Part shown: piece after piece, positions 4,938 to 5,193 of the stretch
How the letters are laid out: each line of letters starts with the position of its first letter
Position numbering within the stretch: position 1 is the stretch's first letter
Notes under the pieces: generated by a model
Databases searched by the model: none
What the model saw: the letters and a program-made list of their open reading frames with translations, nothing else
What the model was told of the DNA's origin: nothing
NCBI GenBank assembly: GCA_007118765.1
Contig: SKQZ01000096.1
Location: 1-5,193 of the forward strand
Direction of reading: 5' to 3'
From: Candidatus Hydrogenedentota bacterium
GTDB lineage: Bacteria > Hydrogenedentota > Hydrogenedentia > Hydrogenedentales > CAITNO01
DNA length: 5,193 nt
Translations under genes and position numbers: made by a program

Positions 4938-5193
4938 ATGACAACAGATGCCACGCCTGAACCGCCTGCGGGCGAAGACGAATCGCGGGGAGGCGAAGCG
5001 GAACTGCGCCGCCATCGCCTTGCGAAGCTGGAACGAATACGTGCCCGCAACGAAGAGCCGTTTGCCTATCAATATAACAGGAGCCATTGCATTGCCGACG
5101 TGCGCCGTGAATTTGAAGATGCTGAGGCTTCCGCCACTGAAGAGGCGCCCGCCACGGTGGATGCACGGTTGGCCGGACGCATTGTGGCGCGTC
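4938..5193 (+). CDS. lysS: Lysyl-tRNA synthetase, class II (3' partial)
   Basis: LysRS charges tRNA-Lys with lysine in the cytoplasm. Only the first 85 codons are in the window; the frame is still open at the last base. The first 20 or so residues are an acidic, probably flexible extension (MTTDATPEPPAGEDES). Next come an arginine-rich helix (LRRHRLAKLERIRARN, about 23-38), the PFAYQY segment (41-46) corresponding to the usual NPYPYRF-like stretch, SHCIADVRREFE matching the family's THTIAEIREKY-like element, and DARLAGRIVAR (75-85), the start of the OB-fold anticodon-binding domain. The catalytic class II motifs lie outside, so activity cannot be judged. The position after prfB, as in the E. 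coli prfB-lysS pair, supports the call. Another class II synthetase with an N-terminal OB fold (AspRS, AsnRS) is less likely because of the helix and PFAY pattern. Confidence 0.88.
   Translation, partial: MTTDATPEPPAGEDESRGGEAELRRHRLAKLERIRARNEEPFAYQYNRSHCIADVRREFEDAEASATEEAPATVDARLAGRIVAR

Noticed and set aside
4638..5166. Minus-strand open frames over the prfB-lysS gap (4638-4916 and 4846-5166).
   Set aside because: Both overlap conserved coding sequence (the prfB end or the lysS start) and have no family resemblance and no supporting start signals.

Overview
The window holds seven bacterial housekeeping genes, all on the + strand and tightly packed: tsf (5' end cut off by the window) - pyrH - frr - uppS - cdsA - prfB - lysS (3' end cut off). 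Every protein matches its family over its whole visible length, so the gene identities are secure. I see no mobile element, CRISPR array, RNA gene or defence-type cassette, and no wholly new system. What is unusual lies in the gaps and in the layout.

Organism: a moderately GC-rich bacterium that I cannot place to phylum. The tsf-pyrH-frr-uppS-cdsA order is widespread in bacteria. EF-Ts is of the short type (about 220 aa, against 283 in E. coli). UMP kinase resembles the non-enteric type (YIRRRATRHLDKGRIVIFA segment). In E. coli the order is tsf-pyrH-frr-dxr-uppS-cdsA-rseP-bamA. Here dxr is missing between frr and uppS, and prfB-lysS follows cdsA where rseP and bamA might be expected. The prfB-lysS pair itself is also known from E. 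coli.

Layout: (1) tsf, pyrH and frr (1-1898) form a translation/nucleotide block with gaps of 15 and 3 nt; pyrH starts with GTG. (2) A 112-bp gap (1899-2010) holds two hairpins in tandem, each followed by a T-rich stretch. The second is a reasonable intrinsic terminator. (3) uppS and cdsA (2011-3596) overlap by ATGA and are surely co-translated. They make undecaprenyl diphosphate for the wall and CDP-diacylglycerol for phospholipids. (4) prfB (3644-4762) follows cdsA by 47 nt, with a perfect 7-bp hairpin in the gap. It encodes RF2 in one uninterrupted frame, without the programmed +1 frameshift found in most bacterial prfB genes. (5) A 175-bp gap (4763-4937) holds several GC-rich hairpins and a possible weak promoter. 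(6) lysS begins at 4938 and runs off the window after 85 codons.

Together the genes link ribosome function (EF-Ts, RRF, RF2, LysRS) with pyrimidine nucleotide supply (PyrH) and envelope lipid synthesis (UppS, CdsA), as expected of a growth-rate-linked cluster. The points most worth checking are the frameshift-less prfB with its leader hairpin, the shared GCCGCG arm found in hairpins of all three larger gaps, and the cdsA-prfB-lysS junction.
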